DNA of 64,000 bases from Natrinema thermotolerans DSM 11552 (GTDB lineage Archaea; Halobacteriota; Halobacteria; Halobacteriales; Natrialbaceae), in NCBI GenBank assembly GCA_000337115.1, contig AOIR01000063.1, positions 141,000-204,999 of the forward strand, given 5' to 3'. Below the pieces are notes generated by a model. The model saw only the letters and a list, made by a program, of their open reading frames with translations, was not told the DNA's origin and ran no database searches. Below, in pieces: positions 35,973 to 46,746 of the stretch (position 1 is its first letter; each line of letters starts with the position of its first letter). A program made the translations under genes and the position numbers.

Positions 35973-36391
35973 GTCAGGAGTACCGAACCGGCCGCGAAGG
36001 TGAGTTCACCTACCGCGGTCACACGCTCGAGGAGCTGCAGTCGATGGAGCTCGACGAGGTCGTGGAACTGCTCCCCGCACGACAGCGGCGAAGTATCGAA
36101 CGCGGTCTCTCCGTCGAAAAGGAGAAACTGCTCGAGGAGGCCCGCGAAGCGGGCGAAGAGGAAACGGCGAACAACCCGATCCGAACGCATCTCCGGGACA
36201 TGCCGATCCTGCCCGAGTTCGTCGGGCTGACCTTCGAGGTCTACAACGGACAGGCCTTCGAGCGCGTTCGCGTCGAACCCGAAATGATCGGCCACTACCT
36301 CGGCGAGTTCCAGCTGACACGGACCTCCGTCGAACACGGTCAGGCCGGCATCGGCGCGACCCGATCGTCGAAGTTCGTCCCACTGAAGTGA
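35969..36391 (+). CDS. rps19: Small-subunit ribosomal protein uS19
   Basis: 140 residues of the archaeal/eukaryal S15e type. [20 protein letters not shown] and [14 protein letters not shown] are followed by the conserved [20 protein letters not shown] and [20 protein letters not shown]. It binds the head of the 30S subunit. The ATGA overlap with uL2 fixes the start. Confidence 0.97.
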   Translation: MSQEYRTGREGEFTYRGHTLEELQSMELDEVVELLPARQRRSIERGLSVEKEKLLEEAREAGEEETANNPIRTHLRDMPILPEFVGLTFEVYNGQAFERVRVEPEMIGHYLGEFQLTRTSVEHGQAGIGATRSSKFVPLK

Positions 36392-36398
36392 TTATCGT

Positions 36399-36878
36399 AT
36401 GGGAATCAACTACTCAGTCGACGCGGATCCCGACGCCACGGCGAAAGCCATGCTTCGGGAGCGTCATATGAGCCACAAGCACAGCAAGGAGGTCGCACGC
36501 GAGATCAAGGGCAAGACCGTCGGCGAGGCCCAAGCGTACCTCCGTGACGTAATCGACGAGAAGCAGTCGGTCCCGTTCAAGTCCCACAACGCCGGCGCGG
36601 GGCATCGCTCCGACGTCGACGGCTGGGACGCCGGCAAGTACCCCGAGAAGGTCTCGGGGGAGTTCCTCGACCTGCTCGAGAACGTCGAGGCCAACGCGGA
36701 CCATCAGGGCTTCGACGGCGAGTCCATGGAGATCGTCCACGTCGCCGCCCACAAGATCGGCGAGTCCGTGGGCCGCAAGCCCCGCGCGATGGGGCGTGCG
36801 TCTTCGTGGAACACGCCGGAGGTCGACGTCGAGATCGTCGTCGAAGAACAGGAGACAGACGAGGAGGACGATAGCTAA
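36399..36878 (+). CDS. rpl22: Large-subunit ribosomal protein uL22
   Basis: 159 residues. MGINYSVDADPDATAKAMLR is followed by the archaeal core KHSKEVAREIKGKTVGEAQA and SHNAGAGHRSDVDGWDAGKY; the tunnel-lining hairpin is near RKPRAMGRASSWNTP. The acidic tail is typical of halophiles. The stop overlaps the uS3 ATG by 1 bp. Confidence 0.97.
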   Translation: MGINYSVDADPDATAKAMLRERHMSHKHSKEVAREIKGKTVGEAQAYLRDVIDEKQSVPFKSHNAGAGHRSDVDGWDAGKYPEKVSGEFLDLLENVEANADHQGFDGESMEIVHVAAHKIGESVGRKPRAMGRASSWNTPEVDVEIVVEEQETDEEDDS

Positions 36879-37816
36879 TGGCTGACGAACATCAATTCAT
36901 CGAGAACGGCCTGCAGCGGTCCCAGATCGACGAGTTCTTCCAGGAAGAACTCGGCCGCGCGGGCTACGGTGGTATGGACGTCGCCAAGACGCCGATGGGA
37001 ACCCAGATCGTCCTCAAGGCCGAAAAGCCCGGGATGGTCATCGGCAAGGGCGGCGAGAACATCCGGAAGGTCACGACGACCCTCGAGGAGCGGTTCAACC
37101 TCGAGGACCCCCAGATCGACGTGCAGGAGGTCGAGGAACCCGACCTGAACGCACGGATCGTCGCGGACCGACTGGCCAACGCACTCGAGCGTGGCTGGTA
37201 CTTCCGGAAGGCCGGTCACACGACGATCGACCGGATCATGGAAGCCGGCGCGCTCGGTGCCGAGATCGTCCTGTCGGGGAAGGTCACGGGCGCTCGATCG
37301 CGCGTCGAGAAGTTCAACCGCGGCTACATCAAGCACAACGGCGAGCCCGCCGAGACGGTCGTCGACCACGGCCAGGGCGTCGCGGTCATGAAACTCGGCA
37401 CCATCGGTGTCGACGTCAAGATCATCCCGCCGGGTGCGGAGCTGCCCGACGACTTCGAGGTCAGCGAAGACATGGACCCCGAAGAGATCGTCCCCGACGC
37501 CGTCGAGGTCAACGAGGAAGGCGGCGTCGAGGAACTCCTCGAGGGCGAACCCGAGGCCGCCGAGGCCGCGGCTGACGCTGCGGACGCCGACGAGGCCGAC
37601 ACCGAGGCCGACCTCGACGAAGACGTCGTCGAGGAGGTCATCGAGGAAGAGGTCGACGCCGACGAGGAGTTCGACGAGGTCGAAGTCCCCGGCGGCGACG
37701 AGGACGTCGAAGAAGACCTCGAGGAACTCGAGGAAGACGTCGAAGCCGAGGCCGAGGAACTCGTCGAGGAGATGGAAGAGGCCGACGACGACGCGGACGA
37801 GGGAGGTGACGCCTGA
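36878..37816 (+). CDS. rps3: Small-subunit ribosomal protein uS3 with long acidic tail
   Basis: 312 residues. The KH domain carries the G-K-G-G loop in [20 protein letters not shown]. Family segments [20 protein letters not shown] and [20 protein letters not shown] follow, and the C-terminal core ends about residue 190. The last 120 residues are almost only Glu, Asp, Ala and Val. Such tails occur in haloarchaeal uS3 but bind no known partner. Confidence 0.97.
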   Translation: MADEHQFIENGLQRSQIDEFFQEELGRAGYGGMDVAKTPMGTQIVLKAEKPGMVIGKGGENIRKVTTTLEERFNLEDPQIDVQEVEEPDLNARIVADRLANALERGWYFRKAGHTTIDRIMEAGALGAEIVLSGKVTGARSRVEKFNRGYIKHNGEPAETVVDHGQGVAVMKLGTIGVDVKIIPPGAELPDDFEVSEDMDPEEIVPDAVEVNEEGGVEELLEGEPEAAEAAADAADADEADTEADLDEDVVEEVIEEEVDADEEFDEVEVPGGDEDVEEDLEELEEDVEAEAEELVEEMEEADDDADEGGDA

Positions 37817-38040
37817 TGGCGATCCTCCACGTCGAAGAGATCCGCGACATGACGCCCGCCGAGCGGGCGGAAGAACTCGAGGAACTCGAGACCGAACTGC
37901 TGAACCAGAAGTCCGTCCTCGCCGCCGGTGGGGCCCCGGAGAACCCGGGCCGCATCGGCGAGCTGGGTCGCACCATCGCGCGGATCAAGACGATCCAGCG
38001 CGAGGAAGGCGACGTAGCGGACGAAGCGACCGACGAATAA
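37816..38040 (+). CDS. rpl29: Large-subunit ribosomal protein uL29
   Basis: 74 residues forming two helices: [20 protein letters not shown], then [20 protein letters not shown]. It sits near the tunnel exit beside uL23. The start overlaps the uS3 stop by 1 bp. Confidence 0.95.
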   Translation: MAILHVEEIRDMTPAERAEELEELETELLNQKSVLAAGGAPENPGRIGELGRTIARIKTIQREEGDVADEATDE

Positions 38041-38050
38041 CCACACACCA

Positions 38051-38458
38051 ATGGCACTAACACCCGAAACGCTGCCGCGACACGAACTCAACGGGCTCCC
38101 CGTCCGAGTCGTCGAGAGCGACGACTCCTCGCGGGTGGGCATAGAGGGACGCGTCGTCATCGAGACGACCAAGACCCTCTCCGTAGAGATCCGTGACGGC
38201 GGCGAGTCTCGGGTGGTGATGGTGCCGAAATCGGGCTCGACGTTCGAGTTCGCGATCACAGATGACGCCGCCGACCTCACGAAGGGGTCGGGGACTACGT
38301 CCAAACTGGCCGACACTCAACCTGCAGCGGGGGACGATTGCGCCGCCGCTGTAGATAGCGCCGGCGAGGATGTAGCCTACGTTACGGTCGATGGATCGCG
38401 CTTGCTCTCACGACCCGCCCGACGCACGGAAACGAATGGTGACTCACCATGGCAATAG
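38051..38458 (+). CDS. rnp1: RNase P protein component 1 (Rpp29/Pop4)
   Basis: 135 residues. The Sm-like core of archaeal RNase P protein 1 is seen as LPRHELNGLPVRVVESDDSS, VGIEGRVVIETTKTLSVEI and VVMVPKSGSTFEFAI. The C-terminal half (residues about 85-135) carries a low-complexity insertion before VAYVTVDGSRLLSRPARR. It helps mature tRNA 5' ends. The position between uL29 and uS17 is conserved in archaea, and the 3' end overlaps uS17 by 10 bp. Confidence 0.93.
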   Translation: MALTPETLPRHELNGLPVRVVESDDSSRVGIEGRVVIETTKTLSVEIRDGGESRVVMVPKSGSTFEFAITDDAADLTKGSGTTSKLADTQPAAGDDCAAAVDSAGEDVAYVTVDGSRLLSRPARRTETNGDSPWQ

Positions 38459-38883
38459 GACTAGACGTTGACACCCCTCCGGAACCAGAGAACCCGGAGG
38501 AATACGACTACGAGAAGTGTCCGTTCTACGGCGAACTCTCCGTTCGAGGGCAGATCCTCGAGGGGACGGTCGTCTCGACGGACATGGACAAGACCGTAGT
38601 CGTCGAGCGAGAGTACGATGTGGCGGTCCCGAAGTACGACCGACACATGAAACGACGCTCGCGCATCCCGGCACACGTACCGGGCGTGCTCGAGCCGCTC
38701 TCGGTCGGTGACACGGTCAAGATCGCAGAGACCCGACCACTGTCGAAGACGAAATCGCACGTGGTCGTCGAAGTAACCGAGGAAGCGACCGCCGAGGACC
38801 TCGCGGAGCTGACCAGCCAGGCCGAGCCTGAGCCGGCGCTTTCCGACGAGGACCTCGCCGCCGCAGAAGAGGGTGATCAGTGA
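38449..38883 (+). CDS. rps17: Small-subunit ribosomal protein uS17
   Basis: 144 residues. The OB-fold core is [40 protein letters not shown] and [21 protein letters not shown]-terminal [12 protein letters not shown] is the archaeal form. An acidic C-terminal tail of about 30 residues follows. The stop overlaps the uL14 ATG. Confidence 0.97.
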   Translation: MAIGLDVDTPPEPENPEEYDYEKCPFYGELSVRGQILEGTVVSTDMDKTVVVEREYDVAVPKYDRHMKRRSRIPAHVPGVLEPLSVGDTVKIAETRPLSKTKSHVVVEVTEEATAEDLAELTSQAEPEPALSDEDLAAAEEGDQ

Positions 38884-39281
38884 TGGAGGCGATGAAGGCC
38901 GACGTCACGCAGGGCCTGAAGAAGGGCTCGCTGGTCACGTGTGCCGACAACACCGGCGCGCGTGAGCTGAAGGTCATCAGCGTCGCGGGCTACCACGGCA
39001 CCAAGAACCGCCAACCGAAGGCGGGGATCGGTGACAAAGTGACCGTCTCGGTCACCAAGGGTACCCCCGAGATGCGCCGCCAGGTCCTCGAGGCCGTCGT
39101 CGTCCGCCAGCGGAAGTCGATCCGCCGGCCCGACGGCACCCGACTGAAGTTCGAGGACAACGCGGCGGTCATCATCGACGAGAACGAAGAGCCCCGTGGT
39201 ACGGAGATCAAGGGGCCGATCGCCCGCGAAGTCGCGGAACGCTTCGGAGCAATCGCCAGCACGGCGACGATGATCGTATAG
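38883..39281 (+). CDS. rpl14: Large-subunit ribosomal protein uL14
   Basis: 132 residues counted from ATG 38883; a GTG just upstream would add one residue. Signatures are [40 protein letters not shown] and [13 protein letters not shown]. It forms part of the factor and subunit interface of the 50S. Confidence 0.97.
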   Translation: MEAMKADVTQGLKKGSLVTCADNTGARELKVISVAGYHGTKNRQPKAGIGDKVTVSVTKGTPEMRRQVLEAVVVRQRKSIRRPDGTRLKFEDNAAVIIDENEEPRGTEIKGPIAREVAERFGAIASTATMIV

Positions 39282-39283
39282 AT

Positions 39284-39640
39284 ATGACCGAGCAACCACA
39301 CAAACAGCGAACGCAGACGGAACGCGCGCCGCTGCACAAGCGACAGAAGCAGCTGCACGCGACGCTGTCCGACGACCTCCGCGAGGAGTACGACACCCGT
39401 CGAACCCGCGTCAACGCGGGCGACACGGTCGAGGTCATGCGCGGCGACCACGCCGGCGACGAAGGCGAGGTCATCCGCGCGATCCTCGAGGACGGAACGA
39501 TTCACGTCGAGGACGTGACCGTCGAGACGGCCGACGGCGAGGAAGTGCCGCGGCCGCTTGACCCGTCGAACGTCCGGATCACGGACCTCGACCTCGAGGA
39601 CGAGCGTCGCGAGGCGCGTCTCGAAGGTGATAGCGAATGA
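39284..39640 (+). CDS. rpl24: Large-subunit ribosomal protein uL24
   Basis: 118 residues of the L26e-like archaeal type. [20 protein letters not shown] precedes the KOW motif [20 protein letters not shown], then [16 protein letters not shown]. The stop overlaps the eS4 start by 4 bp. Confidence 0.97.
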   Translation: MTEQPHKQRTQTERAPLHKRQKQLHATLSDDLREEYDTRRTRVNAGDTVEVMRGDHAGDEGEVIRAILEDGTIHVEDVTVETADGEEVPRPLDPSNVRITDLDLEDERREARLEGDSE

Positions 39641-40335
39641 CGAAACACCAGAAACGACTATCGGTACCGAAGTCCTGGCCGGTCGAGCGAAAGACCGAGA
39701 CCTTCACGGTCAAGGCCGACGCCGGTCCCCACGGTGAAGACGGCGTGCCGCTCGTCGTCCTCCTGCGGGACGTCCTCGGCTACGTGGACTCGCGGAAGGA
39801 AGCACGGTACGCCCTGAGCGAGGACGCGATCCTCATCAACGGCGACGCGATCAACGACGAACAGCGCCCGATCGGCATGTTCGACATCGTCGCGTTCCCC
39901 GGTCGCGGGGAGTACTACCGCGTCTTCCCCGACGAGGGCGGTCGGCTCGCGCTGACCGAGATCGACGAGGAGTCGGCCCAGAGCCGCCTCGGCAAGATCG
40001 AGGGCAAACAGCAGGTTCCCGGCGGCGACACGCAGCTCACGCTGCACGACGGGACCAACGTCCTCGTCGACGACGACGAGTACCAGGCAAACGACTCGAT
40101 CGTCATCGACAACGACGACAAATCGATCGTCGCCCATTTCCCCTACGAGGAGGGGGCGCTCGTGACGGCCGTCCGTGGCAACCACGGTGGCAAGATCGGC
40201 GAGGTCGACGCGATCGACGTCACGCCGGGCAGCGGCTCGAACCGCGTCGGCGTCTCGACGGACGACGGCGGCTTCGAGACCGTCGAGGAGTACGTCGTCG
40301 TGATCGACGAGAACTTCACGGGTGATGACGAATGA
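39637..40335 (+). CDS. rps4e: Small-subunit ribosomal protein eS4
   Basis: 232 residues. The N-terminal [20 protein letters not shown], the S4-type RNA-binding part [20 protein letters not shown] and [20 protein letters not shown], and a KOW motif near [18 protein letters not shown] identify it. An archaeal/eukaryal-specific 30S protein; ATGA overlaps at both ends. Confidence 0.97.
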   Translation: MTKHQKRLSVPKSWPVERKTETFTVKADAGPHGEDGVPLVVLLRDVLGYVDSRKEARYALSEDAILINGDAINDEQRPIGMFDIVAFPGRGEYYRVFPDEGGRLALTEIDEESAQSRLGKIEGKQQVPGGDTQLTLHDGTNVLVDDDEYQANDSIVIDNDDKSIVAHFPYEEGALVTAVRGNHGGKIGEVDAIDVTPGSGSNRVGVSTDDGGFETVEEYVVVIDENFTGDDE

Positions 40336-40865
40336 GCGAAGCCGAAGCCGACTTCCACGAGATGCGCGAACCGCGCGTCGAGAAGGTCGTCGTCCACATG
40401 GGCGTCGGTCAAGGTGGTCGCGAACTCGGTAAAGCCGAAGACATCATCGAGGAGATCACGGAGCAGGAAAGCGTCCGGACCCAGGCGAAAAAGACCGAAC
40501 CCGACTTCGGCATTCGCCAGGGCGATCCGATCGGCACGAAGGTCACCCTTCGTGACGACGACGCCTACGAGTTCCTCGAGAAGGCGCTGCCGCTGACGGA
40601 ACTCTCCCCGGCCCAGTTCGACGACACGGGTAACTTCAGCTTCGGTGTCGAGGAACACACCGACTTCCCGAGCCAGGAGTACGACCCGAACGTCGGGATT
40701 TTCGGGCTGGACGTCACCGTCAACCTGGTGCGTCCGGGCTACCGGATCGCCAAGCGCGACAAGGCCACCCGGTCGATCCCGTCGAAGCACCGACTGACCC
40801 CCGAGGACGCGCTCGCGTTCATCAGGGCGAACTTCGACGTCAGCGTGGAGGCAGACGATGAGTGA
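40332..40865 (+). CDS. rpl5: Large-subunit ribosomal protein uL5
   Basis: 177 residues. [40 protein letters not shown] and [20 protein letters not shown], then [18 protein letters not shown], are typical of archaeal uL5, which binds 5S rRNA with uL18. It overlaps the uS14 gene by 8 bp. Confidence 0.97.
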   Translation: MSEAEADFHEMREPRVEKVVVHMGVGQGGRELGKAEDIIEEITEQESVRTQAKKTEPDFGIRQGDPIGTKVTLRDDDAYEFLEKALPLTELSPAQFDDTGNFSFGVEEHTDFPSQEYDPNVGIFGLDVTVNLVRPGYRIAKRDKATRSIPSKHRLTPEDALAFIRANFDVSVEADDE

Positions 40866-41046
40866 AAGCGAAACAGAAGCGGACGACGACCGCACGGGCG
40901 AGCACGCCGCAAAGCGGACGGGACAGATCGAGTCCTGTCAGCGCTGTGGTCGCGAGCAAGGACTCGTCGGCAAGTACGACATCAATCTCTGCCGACAGTG
41001 CTTCCGCGAGATCGCCCGCGAGATGGGATTCAAGAAGTATCGATAA
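40858..41046 (+). CDS. rps14: Small-subunit ribosomal protein uS14 (zinc type)
   Basis: 62 residues. Four zinc ligands C27, C30, C45 and C48 are visible in [20 protein letters not shown] and [15 protein letters not shown]. An acidic N-terminal extension of about 20 residues precedes the core, as in other halophiles. Confidence 0.96.
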   Translation: MSESETEADDDRTGEHAAKRTGQIESCQRCGREQGLVGKYDINLCRQCFREIAREMGFKKYR

Positions 41047-41047
41047 C

Positions 41048-41440
41048 ATGACCGGAAACGATCCACTCAGCAACGCGCTCTCGGGACTCGACAACGCCGA
41101 GAGTGTGGGTCATCTCACCCACGAGGTAACGCCCGCCTCGAACGAGATCGGCAGCGTACTCGAGGTCTTCTACGACCGCGGGTACATCGACGGCTTCGAG
41201 TACGTCGACGACGGCAAAGCCGGTCAGTTCGAGGTCGAACTGAAAGGAGCGATCAACGAGTGCGGCCCTATCAAGCCCCGCTACGCCGTTGGCGCTGAAG
41301 ACTTCGAGAAGTGGGAGAAGCGCTATCTCCCGGCTCGAGACTTCGGTGCGCTCGTCGTCACGACGAGCAGTGGCATCATGAGCCACTACGAGGCACGCGA
41401 GCAGGGTATTGGGGGCCAGGTGATCGCATACGTCTACTAA
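41048..41440 (+). CDS. rps8: Small-subunit ribosomal protein uS8
   Basis: 130 residues from ATG 41048, 1 bp after the uS14 stop; longer in-frame starts would lie inside uS14. The start [40 protein letters not shown] and the C-terminal [20 protein letters not shown], then [11 protein letters not shown], are conserved. It binds 16S rRNA helix 21. Confidence 0.97.
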   Translation: MTGNDPLSNALSGLDNAESVGHLTHEVTPASNEIGSVLEVFYDRGYIDGFEYVDDGKAGQFEVELKGAINECGPIKPRYAVGAEDFEKWEKRYLPARDFGALVVTTSSGIMSHYEAREQGIGGQVIAYVY

Positions 41441-41442
41441 CC

Positions 41443-41976
41443 ATGCGAGTTGAACTGGAAATCCCCGAAAACGTAACCGTCGAGGTCGATCGGTTCGACG
41501 TGACCGTCGAAGGTCCGGAAGGTGCCGTTTCGCGGCGCCTCTGGTACCCCGACGTGACCGTCGAGACAGACGACGACCAGGTGGTCATCGAAAGCGGCGT
41601 CGAGGACGCGAAGACGAACTCGACCGTCGGCACCTTCGAGAGCCACATCACCAACGCCTTCCACGGCGTGACCGAGGGCTGGGAGTACGAGATGGAGGTC
41701 TTCTACTCTCACTTCCCGATGCAGGTCCGCGTGGAGGGCGAGGAGGTCGTCATCGAGAACTTCCTCGGCGAAAAGGCACCGCGACGAACGACTATCCACG
41801 GTGAGACGGAGGTTACCGTCGACGACGAGCAGCTCGTCCTGTCCGGCCCCAGCAAGGAAGACGTTGGACAGACGGCGGCCGACATCGAGCAGCTGACGAA
41901 GGTCAGCGGCAAGGACACCCGTATCTTCCAGGACGGGGTCTACATCACCAACAAACCCGCCAAGGGAGGTGCCTGA
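41443..41976 (+). CDS. rpl6: Large-subunit ribosomal protein uL6
   Basis: 177 residues from ATG 41443. The two repeated uL6 domains are VELEIPENVTVEVDRFDVTV (residues 2-21) and FPMQVRVEGEEVVIENFLGE with the later TKVSGKDTRIFQDGVYITNK. It sits near the sarcin-ricin loop. It starts 2 bp after uS8. Confidence 0.97.
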   Translation: MRVELEIPENVTVEVDRFDVTVEGPEGAVSRRLWYPDVTVETDDDQVVIESGVEDAKTNSTVGTFESHITNAFHGVTEGWEYEMEVFYSHFPMQVRVEGEEVVIENFLGEKAPRRTTIHGETEVTVDDEQLVLSGPSKEDVGQTAADIEQLTKVSGKDTRIFQDGVYITNKPAKGGA

Positions 41977-41979
41977 TAG

Positions 41980-42690
41980 ATGGCAGACGACGAACCCCAG
42001 GAACTCGAGGACATCAGCGGCGTCGGCGCGAGCAAGGCAGACGCACTACGCGACGCCGGCTTCGAGTCCATTCAGGACGTCAAGGAAGCCGATCAGGACG
42101 ATCTCGCCGAGGCCGACGGCGTCGGCAACGCGCTTGCGGCCCGTATCAAGGCCGACGTCGGTGACCTCGAGGTCACCGAGGAGACCGAGGCCGAGATCGA
42201 AGACGAAGGCGCCGAAGAGGAAGAGCCGGACGAAGACGTCGAAACCGAACTGCAGCCCCGCGGGCTGACCGAGAAGACGCCCGATCTCTCCGAGGAGGAG
42301 GAGCGACTCCTCAACCGACGGAAAAGCGAGGGCAAGCCGCAGTTCAACCGGCAGGACTACCACAAGAAAAAGCGGACGCCGGAATCCTGGCGTCGACCCC
42401 GCGGGACGCTGTCCAAGCAGCGCCGCGGCGTCAAGGGCAAGGGCCCGAAGGTCCAGGCCGGCTACCGCACGCCGACGGAAGTCCGCGGGAAGCACCCGAG
42501 CGGCTTCGAGGAAGTCTACGTCGAGAACACGGACGACCTCGAGGGCGTCGACGGCTCCCGCGAAGCGGTCCGGATCGCCTCCTCGGTCGGCGCGCGCAAG
42601 CGCGAACGCATCGAGGAGCAAGCAGAGGAGCAGGGCGTCCGCGTCCTGAACCCGACCTACGAGGAAGTCGAGGTGGAAGCAGATGACTGA
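41980..42690 (+). CDS. rpl32e: Large-subunit ribosomal protein eL32 with HhH extension
   Basis: 236 residues. Residues 1-65 hold helix-hairpin-helix motifs: [20 protein letters not shown] and [20 protein letters not shown]. An acidic linker follows, then the eL32 core with [58 protein letters not shown] and [18 protein letters not shown]. The HhH extension is a known haloarchaeal feature and probably touches nucleic acid. The 3' end overlaps eL19 by 8 bp. Confidence 0.96.
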   Translation: MADDEPQELEDISGVGASKADALRDAGFESIQDVKEADQDDLAEADGVGNALAARIKADVGDLEVTEETEAEIEDEGAEEEEPDEDVETELQPRGLTEKTPDLSEEEERLLNRRKSEGKPQFNRQDYHKKKRTPESWRRPRGTLSKQRRGVKGKGPKVQAGYRTPTEVRGKHPSGFEEVYVENTDDLEGVDGSREAVRIASSVGARKRERIEEQAEEQGVRVLNPTYEEVEVEADD

Positions 42691-43132
42691 TCTCTCCGCA
42701 CAGAAGCGACTGGCAGCCGACGTCCTCGACGTCGGCGAAAACCGCGTCTGGCTCGACCCCGACGCCCAGGGCGACATCGCCGAAGCGATCACCCGCGACG
42801 AGATCCGCGAACTCGTCGACGAGGGACGCATTCAGGCCGACGACCCCTCGGGCAACTCCCGCGGTCGCGCCCGCGAGCGCAACGCGAAACGCGCCTACGG
42901 CCACCAGAAAGGTCAGGGCAAGCGCCGCGGCAAGAAAGGCGCACGCCAGAACGAGAAAGACGAGTGGCAGGACAAGATTCGCGCACAGCGTCGGAAGCTG
43001 CGTGAACTCCGCGACAAGGGCGAACTCTCGCCCACGCAGTACCGCGAGCTCTACAAGAAGGCTGGCGGTGGGGAGTTCCGTAGCGTCCGGTACCTGTTGA
43101 ACTACATCGACGACAACTACGGTGACCAATAA
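42683..43132 (+). CDS. rpl19e: Large-subunit ribosomal protein eL19
   Basis: 149 residues. [40 protein letters not shown] and the basic [20 protein letters not shown] are the family signature, ending in a long helix ([20 protein letters not shown]). Archaeal/eukaryal-specific 50S protein. The stop overlaps the uL18 ATG by 1 bp. Confidence 0.97.
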   Translation: MTDLSAQKRLAADVLDVGENRVWLDPDAQGDIAEAITRDEIRELVDEGRIQADDPSGNSRGRARERNAKRAYGHQKGQGKRRGKKGARQNEKDEWQDKIRAQRRKLRELRDKGELSPTQYRELYKKAGGGEFRSVRYLLNYIDDNYGDQ

Positions 43133-43680
43133 TGGCGACAGGACCACGATACAAAGTACCGATGCGGCGTCGCCGTGAGGTCCGGACGGACTACCACCAA
43201 AGGTTGCGCCTGCTGAAATCGGGCAAGCCCCGCCTCGTCGCTCGCAAGAGCAACAAGCATACTACGGCGCAGCTGATCACTCCCGGACCTCAGGGAGACG
43301 AGACGCTCGCAAGCGCACACTCGAGCGATCTAGAGGAGTACGGTTGGGACGCACCCACGAGCAACATTTCGGCGGCGTATCTGACCGGCCTGCTGGCCGG
43401 CCAGCGAGCCGTCGAGGCCGGGATCGAGGAGGCAGTGCTGGACATCGGCCTCAACACCGCGACGCCGGGCAACAAGGTGTTCGCGGTCCAGGAGGGGGCG
43501 ATCGACGCCGGCCTCGAGATCCCGCACAACGACAGCGTACTGGCGGACTGGTCGCGCACTCGCGGCGAACACATCGCCGAGTACGCCGAGCAGCTAGACG
43601 AGCCGCTCTACAGCGGCGAGTTCGACGCGACTGACCTCCCCGAACACTTCGACGAGGTACGAGAGGAGATCCTAGAATGA
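43132..43680 (+). CDS. rpl18: Large-subunit ribosomal protein uL18
   Basis: 182 residues. [40 protein letters not shown] and [20 protein letters not shown] are typical. It binds 5S rRNA together with uL5. It overlaps the uS5 gene by 4 bp. Confidence 0.97.
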   Translation: MATGPRYKVPMRRRREVRTDYHQRLRLLKSGKPRLVARKSNKHTTAQLITPGPQGDETLASAHSSDLEEYGWDAPTSNISAAYLTGLLAGQRAVEAGIEEAVLDIGLNTATPGNKVFAVQEGAIDAGLEIPHNDSVLADWSRTRGEHIAEYAEQLDEPLYSGEFDATDLPEHFDEVREEILE

Positions 43681-44333
43681 GTGGAAACAACTACAACGAC
43701 GGCGGATGGGAACCGGTTACCCGTCTCGGCCGAATGGTTCAGGAGGGCGACATCGAGACGATGGAGGACGCCCTCAACTCGGGCCTCCCGCTGAAGGAGC
43801 CCGAACTCGTCGATCAGCTCCTCCCCGGGCTGGAAGACGAAGTACTGGACATCAACATGGTCCAGCGGATGACCGACTCCGGGCGACGCGTGAAGTTCCG
43901 CTGTGTCGTCGCCGTCGGCAACCGCGACGGCTTCATCGGCTACGCGGAAGGCCGCGACGACCAGGTCGGTTCTGCCATCCAGAAGGCCATCGGTATCGCG
44001 AAGCTGAACATGATCCAGGTCCCCCGCGGTTCGGGTTCCTGGGAGGACCGCTCGGACCGGCCACACTCGCTGACCCGACGGACGACCGGCAAGGCCGGCT
44101 CCGTCGAAGTCGAGCTCATCCCCGCCCCCGAAGGGCTGGGGCTGGCCGCCAGCGACACCGTCCGTCACGTCCTCGAGCTGGCTGGCATCGAGAACGCCTG
44201 GACGAAGAGCCACGGCAACACGCGAACGACGGTCAACCTCGCGAAAGCGACCTACAACGCACTCGAAAACGCCTCCCAGTCGCGGCACCCGCGCCGCCGA
44301 CCCAACCGTGAGGAAGCCGAGGTGAGCGAGTGA
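43677..44333 (+). CDS. rps5: Small-subunit ribosomal protein uS5
   Basis: 218 residues. The dsRBD-like region [20 protein letters not shown], then [20 protein letters not shown], and the C-terminal [20 protein letters not shown], then [20 protein letters not shown], identify it. It lines the mRNA entry channel. The stop overlaps the uL30 ATG. Confidence 0.97.
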   Translation: MSGNNYNDGGWEPVTRLGRMVQEGDIETMEDALNSGLPLKEPELVDQLLPGLEDEVLDINMVQRMTDSGRRVKFRCVVAVGNRDGFIGYAEGRDDQVGSAIQKAIGIAKLNMIQVPRGSGSWEDRSDRPHSLTRRTTGKAGSVEVELIPAPEGLGLAASDTVRHVLELAGIENAWTKSHGNTRTTVNLAKATYNALENASQSRHPRRRPNREEAEVSE

Positions 44334-44800
44334 TGAAGGCGATCGTTCAGGTTCGCGGCGAAGTGAACCGACAGGACGACGTCCAGGACACGCTGGAGAT
44401 GCTCAACATCCACAGCGTCAACCACTGCGCGCTCGTCCCCGAGACCGACGCCTACGAGGGGATGATCGCGAAGGTCAACGACTACGTCGCCCACGGCGAA
44501 CCCGACGCCGACGTCCTCGAGACGCTGCTCGCAAAGCGAGCCGAACCCCTCGAGGGCGACCAGGCAGATGTCGACGAAGCGTGGCTGGCCGACAACACCG
44601 AGTACGACGACTTCGGTGAACTGGCCGACGCGCTCCTGGCGGAGGAGACGACCCTTCGTGACGAAGGGCTGTCACCGACGCTTCGACTCCACCCACCGCG
44701 GGGGGGTCACGAGGGTATCAAGAAGCCGACCATCGAGGGCGGCCAACTCGGAAAGCATACAACGGGGCAGATTAACGACCTGCTAGAATCGATGCGATAA
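44333..44800 (+). CDS. rpl30: Large-subunit ribosomal protein uL30
   Basis: 155 residues from ATG 44333; an in-frame GTG one codon upstream is possible. [60 protein letters not shown] and LGKHTTGQINDLLESMR show the long archaeal form. Confidence 0.96.
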   Translation: MKAIVQVRGEVNRQDDVQDTLEMLNIHSVNHCALVPETDAYEGMIAKVNDYVAHGEPDADVLETLLAKRAEPLEGDQADVDEAWLADNTEYDDFGELADALLAEETTLRDEGLSPTLRLHPPRGGHEGIKKPTIEGGQLGKHTTGQINDLLESMR

Positions 44801-44802
44801 CA

Positions 44803-45282
44803 ATGACGAGCAAAAAACGACGCCAGCGCGGATCGCGGACCCACAGCGGCGGTTCCCACAAGAACCGACGCGGTGCGGGCCACCGCGGTGGTCGCGGCCG
44901 TGCCGGGCGCAGCAAACACGAGTTCCACAACTACGAACCGAAGGGCAAACACGGCTTCAAGCGTCCCCACGACATCCGCGAAACGGTCGCGGAGATCGAC
45001 GTCCAGAAGCTAGACGAGGACGCGATCCTCTATGTCGCGGAGGACCTCGCCGAGGAGACCGACGGTGGCTACGCTCTCGACGCTCGCGATATCGTCGAGG
45101 ACGGCCACGAGGTCGACAAAGTGAAAGTCCTCGGTTCAGGACAGGTTCGCAACGAACTGACCGTCACGGCTGATGCCTTCTCCGACGCGGCGGAAGAGAA
45201 GCTCGAGGCCGCTGGCGGCGAGGCCGTCCTCACGGAGCGCGCACAGGAGGACGACGCCGACGACGAACAGGACGAGGACTAA
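44803..45282 (+). CDS. rpl15: Large-subunit ribosomal protein uL15
   Basis: 159 residues. The Gly/Arg-rich N-terminus RQRGSRTHSGGSHKNRRGAG, then HRGGRGRAGRSKHEF, and the C-terminal KVKVLGSGQVRNELTVTADA are conserved, followed by an acidic tail. It is the last ribosomal gene, 3 bp before secY. Confidence 0.97.
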   Translation: MTSKKRRQRGSRTHSGGSHKNRRGAGHRGGRGRAGRSKHEFHNYEPKGKHGFKRPHDIRETVAEIDVQKLDEDAILYVAEDLAEETDGGYALDARDIVEDGHEVDKVKVLGSGQVRNELTVTADAFSDAAEEKLEAAGGEAVLTERAQEDDADDEQDED

Positions 45283-45285
45283 CAT

Positions 45286-46746
45286 ATGGGATGGAAGGAA
45301 GCCGCTGAACCGGTCCTAACGCGGATGCCAGCAGTGCGCCGTCCGGAGGGGCACGTCCCCTTCAAGCGGAAGCTGATGTGGACGGCCGGCATCCTCATGT
45401 TGTACTTCTTCCTGACGAACGTCACGCTGCTCGGTCTGCAGTCCGGCGGGGCAAACGACCTCTTCGGCGAGTTCCGCGCGATCCTCGCGGGCTCACAGGG
45501 GTCGGTGCTGCAGGTCGGTATCGGCCCGATCGTCACCGCGAGCATCGTCTTACAGTTGCTCGGCGGGGCGAACTTGCTCGGACTCGACACCGACGATCCG
45601 CGGGACCAGGTCCTCTATCAGGGGCTCCAGAAGCTGCTGGTGGTCATGATGGTGATCCTGACCGGGCTTCCGATGGTGTTCGCCGGCGGCTTCCTGCCAG
45701 CCCAGCAAACGCTGCAGCTCGGCGGCCTCGCTCTCGAGGGAACACAGGTTCAGCTCCTGATGTTCGCCCAGATCCTCGTCGGCGGGATCCTCATCCTCTA
45801 CATGGACGAGGTCGTCAGCAAATGGGGCGTCGGGAGCGGGATCGGCCTGTTCATCATCGCCGGCGTGAGCCAGCGACTGGTCACCGGGCTCGTCCAGCCC
45901 GCACAGGGCGGGTTCCTCTTCGACTGGTATCGCATCCTGACCGGTCAGGTCGACGTCGGATCGCTCGTTTCGGCGAGCGGACTCCAGACGCTGCTGATCG
46001 GCGAGGGACAGCTCATCGCACTACTGACGACGCTGCTGATCTTCGGGATCGTCGTCTACGCGGAGTCGGTCCGCGTCGAGATTCCGCTGAGTCACGCTCG
46101 CGTCAAAGGCGCTCGCGGTCGCTTCCCCGTGAAGCTCATCTACGCGAGCGTCCTGCCGATGATCCTCGTTCGCGCCGTGCAGGCGAACGTCCAGTTCATG
46201 GGCCAGATCCTCAACCGGCAGTGGAGCGGCATGCCCGCCTGGCTCGGCACCTACTCGCAGGGCCAGCCCGACGGCGGGTTCTTCTACTACGTGTCGCCGA
46301 TCTACTCGCCGCAGGACTGGATGTGGTTCACGGCGAACGTCTCCCAGGAGTGGTGGCAAGTGCTGATCCGCATCGGTATCGACGTCACGTTCATGGTCGT
46401 CGGCGGTGCGATCTTCGCCATCTTCTGGGTCGAAACGACCGACATGGGGCCCGAATCGACGGCGAAGCAGATCCAGAACTCCGGGATGCAGATCCCCGGC
46501 TTCCGACAGAACGTCGGCGTCATCGAGAAGGTCATGGAGCGGTACATTCCGCAAGTGACCGTCATCGGCGGCGCACTGGTCGGCCTGCTGGCCGTCTGGG
46601 CGAACATGCTCGGTACCATCGGTTCCGTCTCCGGGACGGGGCTGCTGCTCGCGGTCTCGATCACGTACAAGCTGTACGAAGAGATCGCCGAGGAACAGCT
46701 CATGGAGATGCACCCGATGATGCGCCAGATGTTCGGCAACGAGTAA
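45286..46746 (+). CDS. secY: Protein translocase subunit SecY
   Basis: 486 residues with ten membrane spans. The N-terminus VLTRMPAVRRPEGHVPFKRK precedes TM1. Conserved loops are seen at PIVTASIVLQLLGG (TM2), YAESVRVEIPLSHARVKGAR (the cytosolic loop that meets the ribosome) and STAKQIQNSGMQIPGFRQNV. It forms the Sec61-type channel with SecE and SecG/Sec61beta, whose genes are not here. It ends the ribosomal supercluster; the usual next gene, adk, is 9.5 kb away. Confidence 0.98.
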   Translation: MGWKEAAEPVLTRMPAVRRPEGHVPFKRKLMWTAGILMLYFFLTNVTLLGLQSGGANDLFGEFRAILAGSQGSVLQVGIGPIVTASIVLQLLGGANLLGLDTDDPRDQVLYQGLQKLLVVMMVILTGLPMVFAGGFLPAQQTLQLGGLALEGTQVQLLMFAQILVGGILILYMDEVVSKWGVGSGIGLFIIAGVSQRLVTGLVQPAQGGFLFDWYRILTGQVDVGSLVSASGLQTLLIGEGQLIALLTTLLIFGIVVYAESVRVEIPLSHARVKGARGRFPVKLIYASVLPMILVRAVQANVQFMGQILNRQWSGMPAWLGTYSQGQPDGGFFYYVSPIYSPQDWMWFTANVSQEWWQVLIRIGIDVTFMVVGGAIFAIFWVETTDMGPESTAKQIQNSGMQIPGFRQNVGVIEKVMERYIPQVTVIGGALVGLLAVWANMLGTIGSVSGTGLLLAVSITYKLYEEIAEEQLMEMHPMMRQMFGNE